DNA from: Centrapalus pauciflorus
Taxonomy: Eukaryota; Streptophyta; Magnoliopsida; Asterales; Asteraceae
Reading direction: 5' to 3'
Assembly (NCBI GenBank): GCA_020465985.1
Contig: JAANYP010002641.1
Location: 16,001-80,000, forward strand
Length of the DNA stretch: 64,000 nt
Shown: one piece after another, positions 10,201 through 20,400 of the stretch
How the letters are laid out: every line of letters starts with the position of its first letter
How positions within the stretch are numbered: position 1 is the first letter of the stretch
Notes under the pieces: generated by a model
Seen by the model: the letters and a program-made list of their open reading frames with translations, nothing else
The model's database searches: none
What the model was told of the DNA's origin: nothing
Program-made: the position numbers and the translations under genes

Positions 10201-10584
10201 ATTATCTGGCTTGTTCATATCGAGCATGTACAAGTCATTCTTCCTTGGAGCCCGCATCAATATCCAATCTTCAGGTATTTTGAATCCCGGCTTTAGCACT
10301 AACGCCTCAGTGTCAGTAAATAACACCGAGTTCTTCTTATCACAGATTTGAGATACACTAATGAGATTATGAACCAATTTATCAACGTGATAAACTTGAT
10401 CCAATGTAATCGTCCCATTAGTGACTTCTCCAGTTCCAGTGATATTTCCTCCTTTGTTGCCCGCGAATGATACAAATCCCCTATTACCCCCCTTGAAGTC
10501 TGTGAGAAGACTTCGTTCCCCCGTCATGTGCCTGGAGCAACCACTGTCGACGAACCACTTGTTGTTTGGACCGGTAGTTATCTC
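7216..10584 (-). CDS. pol: Element A pol: protease, integrase, reverse transcriptase, RNase H
   Basis: About 1,120 residues, uninterrupted, in copia order. Protease: WFVDSGCSRHMTG near the start. A GAG-pre-integrase zinc-binding segment follows, then the integrase core with HMDLFGP, IRSDNGTEF and GVAERKN holding the D, D and E residues (about 214, 275 and 313). Reverse transcriptase: [22 protein letters not shown] and catalytic YVDDIIFG (about 807). RNase H: FTDSDYGG, CEAEY and [11 protein letters not shown] (about 970-1070). All catalytic motifs look intact. It is in the same frame as gag, separated by one TAA at 10606-10608 and a splice-acceptor-like stretch. No ATG lies at the natural start, so expression needs read-through or splicing; the first in-frame codon sometimes called the start (10588-10590) is GTG. 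Confidence 0.93.
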   Translation of the reverse strand, partial: EITTGPNNKWFVDSGCSRHMTGERSLLTDFKGGNRGFVSFAGNKGGNITGTGEVTNGTITLDQVYHVDKLVHNLISVSQICDKKNSVLFTDTEALVLKPGFKIPEDWILMRAPRKNDLYMLDMNKPDNSMGPICLLSKASETESVLWHRRMAHLHLRKMNYITKNGLVQGVPLKSFQFEDKCLPCMKGKQHKKTHKSKKLNSITSTFDLLHMDLFGPINKRSIGGSWFCLVITDDYSRFSWVFFLGTKDETATKLIGFLDQVENSYGTRVKHIRSDNGTEFKNSVIGVYCLSKGIVHQFSAPYEPQQNGVAERKNRTLIEAARTMLSDSKLPTMFWGEAVNTACHILNRVLTVKSLNKTCYEILNKRPPNLTGFEPFGVPCTLLRTKHQPKFGEKADEGYFLGYVPNSPNKRVFNKTSGTVEIVYNIEVTSYTHEPQTGPEWIFDYDKLFESFNIPLDDTAGTIEKDMATLHLNDDGHIFPRTTFESTSEPTATVDSSPEVADQEAPNTENQTQASSSASEENVREEENVEAEPVPPLGEIGSNLGDNLRVDEIETSRINKNHPIESIIGNPNEGVRTRSSVNNNTVLLSMINDSEAYHTCLYSCFISQVEPKNVQMALKDNSWVEAMQEELLQFRKLEVWELVPLPRGEIAIGTKWVFKCKRDDRGIVTRNKARLVVKGFNQEEGIDYNEVFAPVARLEAIRLFLAFASFKGFKVYQLDVKSAFLYGKVKELVYVEQPPGFTDPKYPDRVYRLDKALYGLHQAPRAWYETLSNHLLENGFERGRIDSTLFVKRKGDHFILVQVYVDDIIFGSSDEQMCKDFEKVMKSKFEMSAMGELNFFLGLQVDQKKEGMFIHQTKYVYDILERFGMEGTKLTAHFSTPIQVNHNLGPGTESDSDVDPTLYRAMIGSLMYLTASRPDIMFAVCICARFQANPKEMHMKAVKRILRYLKSKPKLGLWYHAEGDLELEAFTDSDYGGCSLTRKSTTGGCQFLGGRLVSWQCKKQTSVAVSTCEAEYVAAGSCCSQVLWIQQQLRDYGLAYTQTPIRIDNQSTIAITNNPVKHSKTKHIDIRHHFIRDCAEKNLIKLVKVATEDNNADLFTKAFDKSRFEYLIQLNGMRNPE

Positions 10585-10612
10585 CTGCACATGAAAGAAA
10601 ATAGGTTAGTTA
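10585..10612 (-). promoter_or_regulatory. Gag/pol junction of element A: stop codon inside a branch-like site, then an acceptor
   Basis: On the element strand: gag ends GAT AAC TAA, the TAA being part of CTAAC, followed by CCTATTTTCTTTCATGTGCAG (21 bases; the last six are GTGCAG, AG at 10586-10585) and the first protease codons. Branch word, pyrimidine tract and TGCAG|G make a textbook plant 3' splice site. Gag and pol are in one frame, so stop read-through is the alternative. Confidence 0.55.
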
Positions 10613-13482
10613 TCATGGGGAACCCAAGCCATGACTGACTTGGTAATACCATTCTCGTCCACATACGTGAACTCTTTCAAGTACCCATCTCGCCGTTCAG
10701 GTGACTTGGGTCTTTGAACTGAATTCTGTTGTGGTGCCGAGTGATTTAGATTCACTCTTTGCCTTTGAGTAGGCATTTGTTGTGGTGCTCTAGAATAAGT
10801 CTTATTATACTGCATTTCAGACTGTGATCCCTGAGCTCTTACCGGAACATAATGTCTAACAGGAGTATGTGACCTAACTGGAGTGTGTGACCTGCTAGGT
10901 GTTGTGCTCCTATAGACTTGTTGAGGTGCTGACCTAGATTGATTAATGACACGATTCGGTGAATTTGTCCTAACCACTTCTTTTGGTCCAACCTTAACCG
11001 GTGTTTGTTTCACAACAAGTTTTGGTGCGGCCTGCACAGTTTTCTCGGTAGGTTGAGAACTACTGCTGCTTGCCACAGTTGGTGAGGGCTTAACAGGTGT
11101 TGGGTTCACTGTCTTAGGAGTAACATCTGCTTTCCTATTTGGACAGTGAGAAGCAACATGCCCTTTCTCGTGACATCTAAAGCAAGACATCTTATCCATG
11201 GACTTTTTGGTTGGTCCCTTAGATCTAGGTGTCTCACTAGTGTCTACTTCCTTTGGGACATCTACAGTGTCTGTCTCTTCGACCTGGTCAGCCCATGAAA
11301 TTTTCTGTTTTCCTGCAGGTGTTTCACTGGAGGAAGACACAAATTTCACTTTCTTGACCTTGACAGTAGAGTCAGTCACCTTAGGTGTATTTTCAACTAT
11401 AGGCTCAGGTGTCGGTTCAGGTAGGTCCTCTAAGTCTACTGAGTTGTCAGTTTTCTCCTGAGGCTGAGGCACATAGTTCGCATTGAATGGTGGAGGAATT
11501 TCGTGAAAACCTAGACCTACAGGCTTCTTAGACTGTCTTTGGGCATCTAAGACTTTCCCTAGGTTTAGGCGCGAATTCCTAAACTTTTCCAGCTTGCTAT
11601 TTGCCTCTGCTACCTTAACCTTGGTCTCGGCTAGCTCTATGTCCTTATCTTTCAGACTTTTGGTCAAGGCCTCTACGTGCTCATACATAAGCTCTATCCT
11701 ATCACACTGCTCACTCAGTTTGTCTTTTAGAACGATTACGTCTTGAGCATCAGCCTTAAGCTTTTCTTTTAAATCTTGTTTTATATCATTTAGGCTAGCG
11801 TTTTCAATTTTTAAGTTTTCATTTTGAGCAGATATGGTTTTATGTGATTCTAAGACTAGATTTAACCTATCATTAGAAGTAGCACACAAAGCACATAATT
11901 CTTGAAATAGAGAATAAGAAAGACTAACCTTAGAGTTATCAGATTCCACGTTGGCCATCTGAGCAGCAAACTCCAGCACGGTCTGATCATTCGCCTTCTC
12001 TACCCACATCGGACTGCTGTCCCGTGTGGTCTGCTCGTCTTCTTCACAACCATTCTCCGTAACTTCAGCCATGAAAGCTCTAGCATTGGACTCAGGATGT
12101 GAACTCCAGTCATAGGTACCATCTAGCTGTCTGTCAGAGGTGACATTGGATATTAGACCCGCTAGATTGGCTTGACCAGATGAAGAACTCGGAAGGTATC
12201 TCTGTTGGGACTGATTTTGGTACTGTCCTTGATGCTGATTCTGTCCTTGGTATGATTCTACCTTCGGTCTTTGACACTCCCTGGCGAAATGTCCCAATCC
12301 CTGACAGTTGTAGCATTTGACCTTAGACTTATCAAATCCTATCCCTTTGTTGTTCATTTGCAGATTCCTCCCAGTTCTCTTAATGAATCTTTTAACCCTC
12401 TGGGTCACCATGGCCAGTTGCCACTTAAGATCCATTTCCTCTAAGTCATCAGGGTCGACCTGATCGTAATCTTCATCCCAAAGAGCCGGATCATTGATCT
12501 TCCCTTGAACACAATTTCCATAAGCTGCCACAAAGGAAGCAAGCAGATTTAAATGTTCTTCTGCGGACTTTGCGCTCATGGGCATCTTCGAATAGCTCTG
12601 ACTGGTCGATGCCTGTTGGACTTGAGGTTGCGGTTCTTCCGATCTTCCTAACCCTAAGAACGCGCGATTCAGTGAGTCTTCGGACTCTGGTGGCGATGAC
12701 GTTTCTCCGGTGAAAAACGCTGTAGCACTCTTCTGATCAGCTGTCACTGATGATTTAGATGTCTTTCCAAAATACATCGCCGGATTTTGGACTTGCTCGT
12801 AATCAGTCTCAGCCTTTATCATCTCGAAGTGATATGCCCTCAACGTTCCCACGATGTCATCCAGCGATTGAGCATAGTATTTGTCTTCATTAAGCTTAAT
12901 CATTGCCACGTACATAGCCCATTTGGCTGGTAGGGCATCAAGAAGCTTGTTGTTCTTGTCACTGTCCGAGTACTCAATGCCATGACTTTCAAGCTCTGTT
13001 ATCAGATGATAGAACCTTGTGATAATATCATCTAACTGTTCATCCTTAAGAGCCTTGAAAATCGCAAACTGTTGGGTCAACAGCTCTGTACGCTTTCTAC
13101 GTACCCGTGGATTACCCTCACACCTTTTCTGGAGAGATTCCCAAAGTTCTTTCGACGTCCTTTGAGTCCGAAATGTATGCAAGATATCTTGAGGTAATGC
13201 CATACGGATAATGGAGAAAGCCTTGTTTTCAGCTTCAAATAGTTTCTTGTCATCCTCTTTCATCATCTGGTATGACAGAACCTTTTGACGGCCTTCTACC
13301 TCAGATACTGGTGGAATGTACCCTTCATCTATGCACACCCACATGCGCATATCGTTGAATCGTACAAAATCCGTAAATCTGTCCTTCCACCAGTAATAAT
13401 CCTCAACTTTCATCAGCTTTGGCGGTGCATTTGCCTTTCCAACTTCGTGATCCATCTCAAGGAATTTCTGAAGGTTTGACAT
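10606..13482 (-). CDS. gag: Element A Gag, long form with two zinc knuckles
   Basis: 958 residues from ATG at 13482. Residues about 20-240 are the Gag fold common to plant copia elements ([35 protein letters not shown]). A first CCHC knuckle, [14 protein letters not shown], lies near 391-404. A long coiled-coil segment follows (about 540-660), then a second CCHC knuckle, [14 protein letters not shown], near 764-778, and a basic P/S/R-rich tail with repeated SHTPVR. The protein ends ...MAWVPHDN. It should form the particle and bind element RNA. It is about twice the length of ordinary copia Gag; the extra part with the second knuckle is also seen in C and D. Confidence 0.9.
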   Translation of the reverse strand: MSNLQKFLEMDHEVGKANAPPKLMKVEDYYWWKDRFTDFVRFNDMRMWVCIDEGYIPPVSEVEGRQKVLSYQMMKEDDKKLFEAENKAFSIIRMALPQDILHTFRTQRTSKELWESLQKRCEGNPRVRRKRTELLTQQFAIFKALKDEQLDDIITRFYHLITELESHGIEYSDSDKNNKLLDALPAKWAMYVAMIKLNEDKYYAQSLDDIVGTLRAYHFEMIKAETDYEQVQNPAMYFGKTSKSSVTADQKSATAFFTGETSSPPESEDSLNRAFLGLGRSEEPQPQVQQASTSQSYSKMPMSAKSAEEHLNLLASFVAAYGNCVQGKINDPALWDEDYDQVDPDDLEEMDLKWQLAMVTQRVKRFIKRTGRNLQMNNKGIGFDKSKVKCYNCQGLGHFARECQRPKVESYQGQNQHQGQYQNQSQQRYLPSSSSGQANLAGLISNVTSDRQLDGTYDWSSHPESNARAFMAEVTENGCEEDEQTTRDSSPMWVEKANDQTVLEFAAQMANVESDNSKVSLSYSLFQELCALCATSNDRLNLVLESHKTISAQNENLKIENASLNDIKQDLKEKLKADAQDVIVLKDKLSEQCDRIELMYEHVEALTKSLKDKDIELAETKVKVAEANSKLEKFRNSRLNLGKVLDAQRQSKKPVGLGFHEIPPPFNANYVPQPQEKTDNSVDLEDLPEPTPEPIVENTPKVTDSTVKVKKVKFVSSSSETPAGKQKISWADQVEETDTVDVPKEVDTSETPRSKGPTKKSMDKMSCFRCHEKGHVASHCPNRKADVTPKTVNPTPVKPSPTVASSSSSQPTEKTVQAAPKLVVKQTPVKVGPKEVVRTNSPNRVINQSRSAPQQVYRSTTPSRSHTPVRSHTPVRHYVPVRAQGSQSEMQYNKTYSRAPQQMPTQRQRVNLNHSAPQQNSVQRPKSPERRDGYLKEFTYVDENGITKSVMAWVPHDN

Positions 13483-14180
13483 CTTTTCTGAAAGAATTTG
13501 AATTTGAACTTAATTAATTTAAATTGAAACTGATTTAGATTAACTTATTCGAATCTAGATAGATTCGAAACTAATTAATATTAAATCTTTTGAGATTAAA
13601 TTCGATTAAGTCTTAAAAGTCAATTAGATTCGAAATAATGTCAGATTCTAGGAACTCCTTAGATTCGAAGTTATATCAGATTCGAAGGACTCTATAGATT
13701 CGAAGACCCTTAGAATCGAAGGCACAGTAGAGTCGAATGACAGCAGATTCGAAACACTAGATTCGAAGTAATACTAGATTCGAAATAAACTCGACACTAA
13801 ACTAGACTCGAGATCCTATTCGAATGAAGCAACAGATTCGAAACAAAGTAGAATCGAAACACTCTGAAATTGACTCCAAAGGAGCGTATTTTGGTTAGAC
13901 TCGAAAATAAAGTAAAACCCTAATTACCCCTATAGATTCGAGCGCCGCAAACTCGAAAAAACGGCTAACACTTTGATTTTTTGACGTTTTACAGATTAAA
14001 TCACTATTTTTCAAACGAAAAATAATGATTTCGATCAAAAACGTGAAAAACAACAAAGTGTTTCCCGAATATGAATTTGCTAAGCTCAAAAACACGTTTT
14101 TGAGAGCAAAACCGTCCAACTAGTGTCAAGAAACCTAGAATGTATCTGATGGACACGAAGAACACCAAGAACACTCCGTA
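13483..14180 (-). other. Element A leader with TTCGAA-word array
   Basis: About 700 bases between primer site and gag with no supported gene. From about 13540 to 13940 some twenty copies of AGATTCGAA-like words occur, many spaced 15-30 bases. The leader of a copia element normally carries packaging and dimerisation signals; whether the array serves this is not known. A 74-codon frame here looks accidental. Confidence 0.6.
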
Positions 14181-14193
14181 GGCTCTGATACCA
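14181..14193 (-). other. Element A primer binding site
   Basis: On the element strand TGGTATCAGAGCC, two bases after the 5' LTR. This matches the 3' end of plant initiator methionine tRNA, the standard copia primer. Confidence 0.9.
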
Positions 14194-14195
14194 CT

Positions 14196-14856
14196 TGTAA
14201 GGTCTATGACTGCAAGATCTATCTAGACGCGGATCCGTTAACGAGTGCGGAATCCTCGTTGACGGTCAGACGGACAACTCTCAACCAACGGAAACACGGA
14301 GACTATTAGACGCTGAACGAGCGACACACGAACGATCCTACGTACTAATTCTCTCCGAAACGGCACTCACCTAGCTGATAAACTCGAGATCGCCTCTTGC
14401 TCAATTCCTCACGAATTCTGCAAAAAGTCCCTTAATCTTTCGAGTCTATCCCTAATTATAGGCCCTGATTCGAGTCTGTTGTGGGCCAACCTCGAATCTG
14501 GCCTAAGGCCCATTCGAATCTGTCCATCTGACAGATTCGAATCTAGCCTATTCGAATCTAAGGACTCATTCGAATCTATCACAGATTCGAATGTATCCTT
14601 TTATGCAATTCGAATCTAGCCTTTGACATATATAACTAAGTGTTTGAAACTTATGTTTTAACTTATGCTTGAGTTAATCTTTGACCTTTATGTTTGAACT
14701 TCTTGTAATATGTTACATCAAGTTCAAACACACAATCAATAACAGACAAACACATATTAAACATATATATCAAAATACTTGGTTAATACTCAGAATATTA
14801 CCTAAACCATAATGCAGATCGATTAGACTGCTATCGTCACACAGGGTGTACCAACA
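14196..14856 (-). repeat. Element A 5' LTR
   Basis: 661 bp, reading identical to 1270-1930. It is the promoter-bearing LTR for this minus-strand element; the best TATA candidate is the ATATATA word near 14628-14634. Many TTCGAATCT words are present. The TSD TTTAT follows at 14857-14861. Confidence 0.92.
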
Positions 14857-15919
14857 TTTATCAATGGCCATTGACCATAAATGATTCCCCATCAGGATTT
14901 TTCAATTAAAAGGCGCCATATGGAAATACTTGTTTCACCACATATGGACCTGACCATTTTGAGCGCAACTTACCCGGAAATAACTTAAGGCGAGAATTAA
15001 ACAGCAGAACTTGGTCTCCTTCACAAATTGGCTCTTTATCCTTAATGTGAGCATCGTGCCATTTTTTAGTTTATCTTTATGAATGCAAGAGTTATCATAA
15101 GCTTGGAGTCTCAATTCCTCCAACTCTTGCATTTGAGCCCTTCGATGCTCACCTGCCAAAGACAAATCAGGATTACCCGTTTTCAGTGCCCCAAAAAGCC
15201 TTGTGTTCTATTTCAAGGGGGAGGTGACAAGCTTTTCCATAAATCAACCTGAATGGAGTTGTTCCAATAGGTGTCTTAAAAGTCGTCCTAAATGCCGATA
15301 AAGCATCATCAAGCTTGTCGGCCCATTCCGTACAATTGTTTCCCACCAATTTCTCATGAATTCGGTTCAAGGCACGATTAGTATTCTCAACTTGACCACT
15401 TGTTTGCGGATCGTATGGAGTTGCAAATCTATGGGTTACACCATTCCCTTGCAATGCCCTCTCAAGTTGATTATTACAAAAGTGAGTACCCCTATCGCTA
15501 ATTAAAGCTTTTGGGGTTCCAAATCGTGAGAACAAATGCTTCGGGCCATTTTGACACGTAATCAACAGCTACGAGTATGTATTTGTTGCCATATGATGAT
15601 GGAAAGGGCCCCATAAAATCAATCCCCCATATATCAAAAATTTGACAAACTTGAATGTGTTTTTGGGCATCTCATCTCTTTTTGAGATGGAACCGGCCAA
15701 TAAAAACCCATATCAAAAACCTTCTTGGCGGCGTAACTTGAGCCAAATTGCCCATACGTTGGTCCTTGATGGAAATCACTCAGTATTTATCTACTCTCCT
15801 CTCCAAAAACACATCTACGGATCACCTGATCCGCTCCCACCCTAAAAAGATGTTGGCCTTCCTAAAAATAATAAAAGGAACTTGTTTTTCTGTTGGTGCG
15901 ACATGCCCTTAATAAGGAT
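14857..15919 (-). pseudogene. Element F, integrase part of gypsy pol (fragment 2)
   Basis: Minus-strand integrase of an Athila/Tat-type gypsy element. From right to left: [15 protein letters not shown] (15570-15630, first catalytic Asp), [10 protein letters not shown] (15480s, second Asp), DPQTSGQVENTNR with the Glu (15390s), GTTPFRLIYGKACHLP (15220s), then the C-terminal [13 protein letters not shown] fold (14950s). Frames are broken near 15170 and 15566, and stops occur, so it is dead. Element B interrupts it on the right at a duplicated AGGAT and element A on the left at TTTAT. The zinc-binding N-terminal part (15640-15919) is heavily eroded. Confidence 0.85.
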
Positions 15920-17048
15920 TGTAGGTCCCAAAAGATATCCCAAGTATATAGCTTTAGGCTGTAGAGGGGGGGTGAATACAGCTATTTAAAAACTACACAC
16001 AGTTTTCTTAATGTTTGTATGTATTATCAACAAATGTTAATTACATACGAGCTTGAATGCGGAAAGGTTCAAGCTGAGATGACAGATACAACAATATGTT
16101 TAACTAGTCTAAGACTGACTTAAACTAATTACAATGAATACACTCACTAAGAATCACTCACTGTGTTTACAAGACTCTGAGGAACAGCTTGAACAAGAAC
16201 AGCTTAGACACTGAGCACTATTTTATTCAAGCAGACTTGCATGGATGAAAGACACACTTTGAATGGACGTACACTCTTGGTTTCAGCACTTAGCTTTTTG
16301 GCTTAATCATTCAATCCTTGGAAGTTTCTTTTTATACTCACTCAGATGATCTACGTGAAGCTTCTTCATTGGACGGAATGAAAAAGGAGAAGTCTTGTTG
16401 AAAAGACAAGATAAAATTTTCTGCACATTCTGAAAAGCAGACTTGTCTTCATGTGGGCAGAACTTTTGTCTTTTCACTTTGTCTACTGTTGCATTGCCTT
16501 TAACTAAGTAAGGAATGTCAACTTTGTGTTTTTCTTCCTTTGTAAAGGCCTATTTTGATATAAGAAAAAGGTCTGTCACCCTTTTTCAAATATCCTTTTG
16601 TCCTCATGTAACAGAACAGCTTGGGCAGGCTGAGCAGTTCTGATTACCACTTTGTCTTCGACTTTGTAAACTGATCTTGCAGTCAAAAACAATACATGAG
16701 GACTTGGAAACACATTCCATAAAGTGTTTAGCCTGTTCACAAAGAACAGGTTCTGTTCACAAAGAATAGAACACTTGTAAACTGCCCAAGCTGCTCACCA
16801 GTGTAGAGCAGCGTAGACAGTTTATGTCCAGCCTATTCAGCAGACTGAACAGCTTGTGCAAAACTGCCTTTGTTGCAACACATGCAACACATAGAACAGC
16901 TTCAGGCTGATATTGCAAATCATTTTCAGGTTTCAATAAGGCATATAACAGACCTTAAATTCATCCTTCAAAAGCATCAACAGGTTTGATTAATAATCTC
17001 CCCCTCAGATGCAGAACAGGTTTGACTGAGGCCTTTTTGTGCCTAACA
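15920..17048 (-). repeat. Element B 3' LTR
   Basis: 1,129 bp from TGTAGGTCCC to TGCCTAACA. It carries a G7 run at about 15965 where the other LTR has G12, which accounts exactly for the five-base length difference. The right half is filled with words such as AACAGCTTG and GTTCACAAAGAACAG and contains an internal CTCCCCCT (16998-17005), a polypurine word on the element strand. Confidence 0.9.
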
Positions 17049-17060
17049 ATCTCCCCTTAT
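17049..17060 (-). other. Element B polypurine tract
   Basis: On the element strand AAGGGGAGAT abuts the 3' LTR end at 17049. It has one G fewer than the tract of A. Confidence 0.75.
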
Positions 17061-17401
17061 TTGCAATAACCAGTCTAAGCTGGCCTTATCAAAAATCACT
17101 ATATATTTTTACAGTACATTTGTTGAAATAAAATTACAACATGAACATAAAGTAAAAGATCAGTTTATATATACACTGATTTTTTATTACATTAGAACAA
17201 CGCATGTTCTTACAAAAGTACAACTGATGTACTGTTGTATATTACAACTAATGTAAAAGAAAAATTAGAACTTATTTAATTAAAGTACAACTAATGTACA
17301 GCAGACTTTGGACTGTTTGTGTTGGGAGCAGATAATGGTAAGCCTGTCCAACTGATGGACAGCTTCCATTCTTCACCTACCCAGATGGTAGATGGACTTC
17401 G
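17061..17401. other. Element B spacer between ORF3 and 3' LTR
   Basis: No gene is seen. The spacer contains several AACTGATGTA and ACAACTAATGTA-like words between 17160 and 17360, a weak local repeat of about 60 bases. It corresponds to the 3' untranslated part of ORF3. Confidence 0.5.
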
Positions 17402-20400
17402 CTACAATGGAGGGGGTCCTTCAAACATCTTCTCAACTTGTTCCCTTGTATCCTCAAGTTCTTCAATTCCACTTCTAATGATCATAAAATTGGGATCTTC
17501 AAGTTCTCCTCTCTCATAACAGCCTCTGAGCTGATCCCAGATAGCTACTCTCCACCTGCTTGACTGCCTGAATGAAACTGCAAGTCTAAAGGCTACAAGC
17601 TGTCTCAGATCCACCTTGTATAGATCTGATGCTCTCTGAAAGCATTTCTTCTGAGTTAAGGGATCCACAAAGAATGCCCCCAGCTCAGGCTCTTCAATGT
17701 TCTTGCCATCTTGAAACTCTATTCCACTAGGCAGGCTGTGATCAACTCCTTTCATCTCAATGGCATAGTCACCTTGTTCTATCAAGACGAGGAGTTGTTC
17801 CATCTCAGTGTCCTTCCTTGTCCTCCTGGCCTTTATTTTTGGTTGTGTCACATAGACACCTTCAATAACTTCTTTGGAGATCAGGCCAAGATTCTTCACT
17901 CTCTCCATCAGCTTCTTGACATATGCTCTGACAGTCTTAGCAGTTTCTGACTTATACTCACTCAGAGCAACTGCCAGCTCAATCCATTCTCTGTACCCCA
18001 TTTGTGCAACATCAGTGAAGTCATATGTTTCTAGTTCTGGGCCTGTTGCACCCATTATGGTTATTTCAACTTCCACTGACTGCCTTTTCTTGATATGGGC
18101 ACAGCTTTTGACAATTGCTTCCTTAGCAAGCCTTCTATCAGCAACATCTTGAAATTTTCTTCTTGCTAGGTTGTCAAAGTGAAACTGAGCTCTTGCAGAA
18201 GGCACTGAAGTTTTAGTTACTGAGACTAGAGCACCCTTTTCTTTTTCTGCTTCCTTCTCTTCTGCTGATCCCTTAGCAGCTTCCAATATTTTCTTTTGCA
18301 CAACCAGAGAGGACATTTTAACTTTCCTTGCCTCTTGAAGTGCAAAAGACTTAGCAGCTTTGGCAGATTCTTCTTCTTTCCTTAAAGCTTCCAGGTCTTG
18401 AAGTTGTTCTTCTCTATACTCAATGTATTTGTGCATAGGAAGACCCATTTCTTTGGCCCTGGCTTTGTGAAATTTAATCTCTGCTGCTTTCTGTTGGTAG
18501 GGATCAGTTGCTGCTTTTTCTTTTCCTTTAGCTGCTGTAGTGACAGCAGCTTCAGGACTTTCCTCCTCCTCCTCCTCCTCTTCTTCTAGAATCAGATGCC
18601 TCCTTCTGCTACTTGGCCTGTCCTCAGGAATAAATTCCTCCCCCTTAGACTGAGCAGGGATTGGAGATTCAACCTGAGTAGGATGAGCAGCTTGGGAAGA
18701 ACCCTCCGTTGTAACTGTTGCAGATGCTCCTGCTAGTTGACCAGTGAGTATTGCAGGCACTGATTTCTCCTTAGGAGAAGAAGTTTTCTCCCCCTTAGAC
18801 TTAGTCTTCGAGGCAGATGACTTCTCCCCCTTTGAAGGAGATGTACCAGCACCTTCAACACCTGGTCTGCCTGAAGACACGAAGTCATCAGGCTTGCCAG
18901 CAGTTGTGGCAGTAGGCCTGGGGCCAACAAGGCTATTCACTAAGAATGGCAAGTTGTCCTTCACCTCTGCAAGCTGGGAAAGACAGGTTTGAAGAGCAAA
19001 ATTTGAAGCTGTGCAAGATGGAGTTCTAGAGAATCTTGCACATCAGCAAGGTTTGATGACACAGAATTTGATAGGGAGCCAATGAGTGTGTTCAAGCTGG
19101 CCAGAGTATCAGGAAGTGTAGAACTACAAGAAGTTAGGAGAGATGACAGCTGTTGAGAAATGGCTGTCATTGAGGACACAGAGTCCTGTTGTAGTGAAAG
19201 AAGTGGGGAGAGGGATGTGGATACATTTTGCAGCTGTGCAGTGAGTGCAAGCAGCTGTGGAGAATTTTCAGTTTGTGGAGTGGCAGGGAAGGAATCCTTG
19301 AACAAATCAAGGAATTCCTTAAGCTGTGCAGACACAGAGTCTGAAATAAGAGAGGGTAGAGAGGACATAGAGGTTTCTAAAGAACCAACTTTGTTGGTCA
19401 GCAGGGAAAGCTGATCCTTCAAAGGTAGGTCTTTAGGAGATGGAGGTGTATGGGTGGACTGTTTAGATTGGGTTGATGGAGAAGAAGATGATGAAGCTGG
19501 TGTATGAGGATGTGATGAAGAGGGAAGAGGAACATTTGAGAGAAGCTCCATAGCCTGGGCAAAAGTAATGTGGCCCAGCTTGGAGGGGTCTAAGGGTCCC
19601 TCAGCAGCGGCTGTAGCTGCATCATCAGGAGAAGGGGTTGATGTTGGGGGCCTTTCAGACGCTGCTTGTGTTGCAGCACCTTCATGAAGACCAGTGGGAG
19701 TTCCCTCTGCAGTGCCTTGGTGTAAAAGCACCTCATCATGGGGGAGATGGGATATGCATTTCAACATCAGCTGTGGTAAAACCTGCTGATGGAGTTTGCA
19801 GAAAAGGGTCAGCCGCACCTAAGGGATGGTATATTCCCTGAGGTTCATCAGCTTGGTTTGTTGGTCCCTCAGCAGCTGTTTGGTGTTGATTAGCTGTATC
19901 ATAGGGAACAAAAGATTGAGGCTGAGCTGCTGATTGGTCTATACCAGCAGTGTGGACACCTCGTGCAGACTCAGGGTGTAAAGAAGTTTGAGGTGGGGAC
20001 ATTGTGGACTCAGTATGGAGTGGAGAGGGCTCCTGTCTTTCAATATTCTCAGCCTGTTGGGAGGCTGGAATAGTTGAAGTGGTTATCTCTGTTTGTACAA
20101 CAGGCTCCTGTTGGGAGGAACCAGAGGGTCTAGGCTGACTCTGGGTGGACTCAGGTTCGAGTGAAGCAGACTCCAATTGTGCTGAACCTTCTCCCAAAAT
20201 AGGAGAGGCAGCAGGGGTGGCTTCTCTTACAACTGAACCCTGTTGAGAGGGAACAGAGGAGCTGGTTTCTTTTTGGCTAGAGATTTGCGTTGGTATTGAA
20301 TGGATGAAATGGCCGATTGTGGAGAGGAGATGAGAGGTTCAGACTGGACAGGTTTAGAGACTGGGTCAGAAACAGGTGGGTTGACCTGTTCCATAGTCTC

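Larger units (their letters stand above)
1270..14856 (-). mobile_element. Element A: apparently intact Sirevirus-like Ty1/copia retrotransposon
   Basis: A 13.6-kb element on the minus strand has both LTRs, a five-base TSD, an initiator-Met-tRNA primer site, a polypurine tract and three long open frames: gag (10606-13482), pol (7216 to about 10584) and ORF3 (1977-5000). LTR ends are TG...CA; on the element strand the LTR begins TGTTGGTACACC. Long Gag, third ORF after pol, GGGGGAG polypurine tract and large non-coding spacers match the Sirevirus group of plant copia elements. LTRs look identical by eye, so insertion was recent. It lies inside the integrase tail of the older gypsy element F. This is the only element in the window that could be autonomous. 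Confidence 0.9.

Noticed and set aside
10588..10590. GTG as the true start of pol in A
   Set aside because: It falls inside the acceptor-like GTGCAG, and copia pol is normally made by read-through, frameshift or splicing, not from a GTG start.
13540..13940. CRISPR-like array of short repeats
   Set aside because: Eukaryotic DNA; copies are irregular in spacing, occur on both strands and lie in a retrotransposon leader.
14181..14193. tRNA gene at the TGGTATCAGAGCC motifs
   Set aside because: Only the primer-site complement of the tRNA 3' end is present; there are no arms or anticodon. The same holds at 27344, 33794 and 44743.
15642..15845. Plus-strand 67-codon frame in the F integrase region
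   Set aside because: It is antisense to eroded gypsy integrase and has no support of its own.
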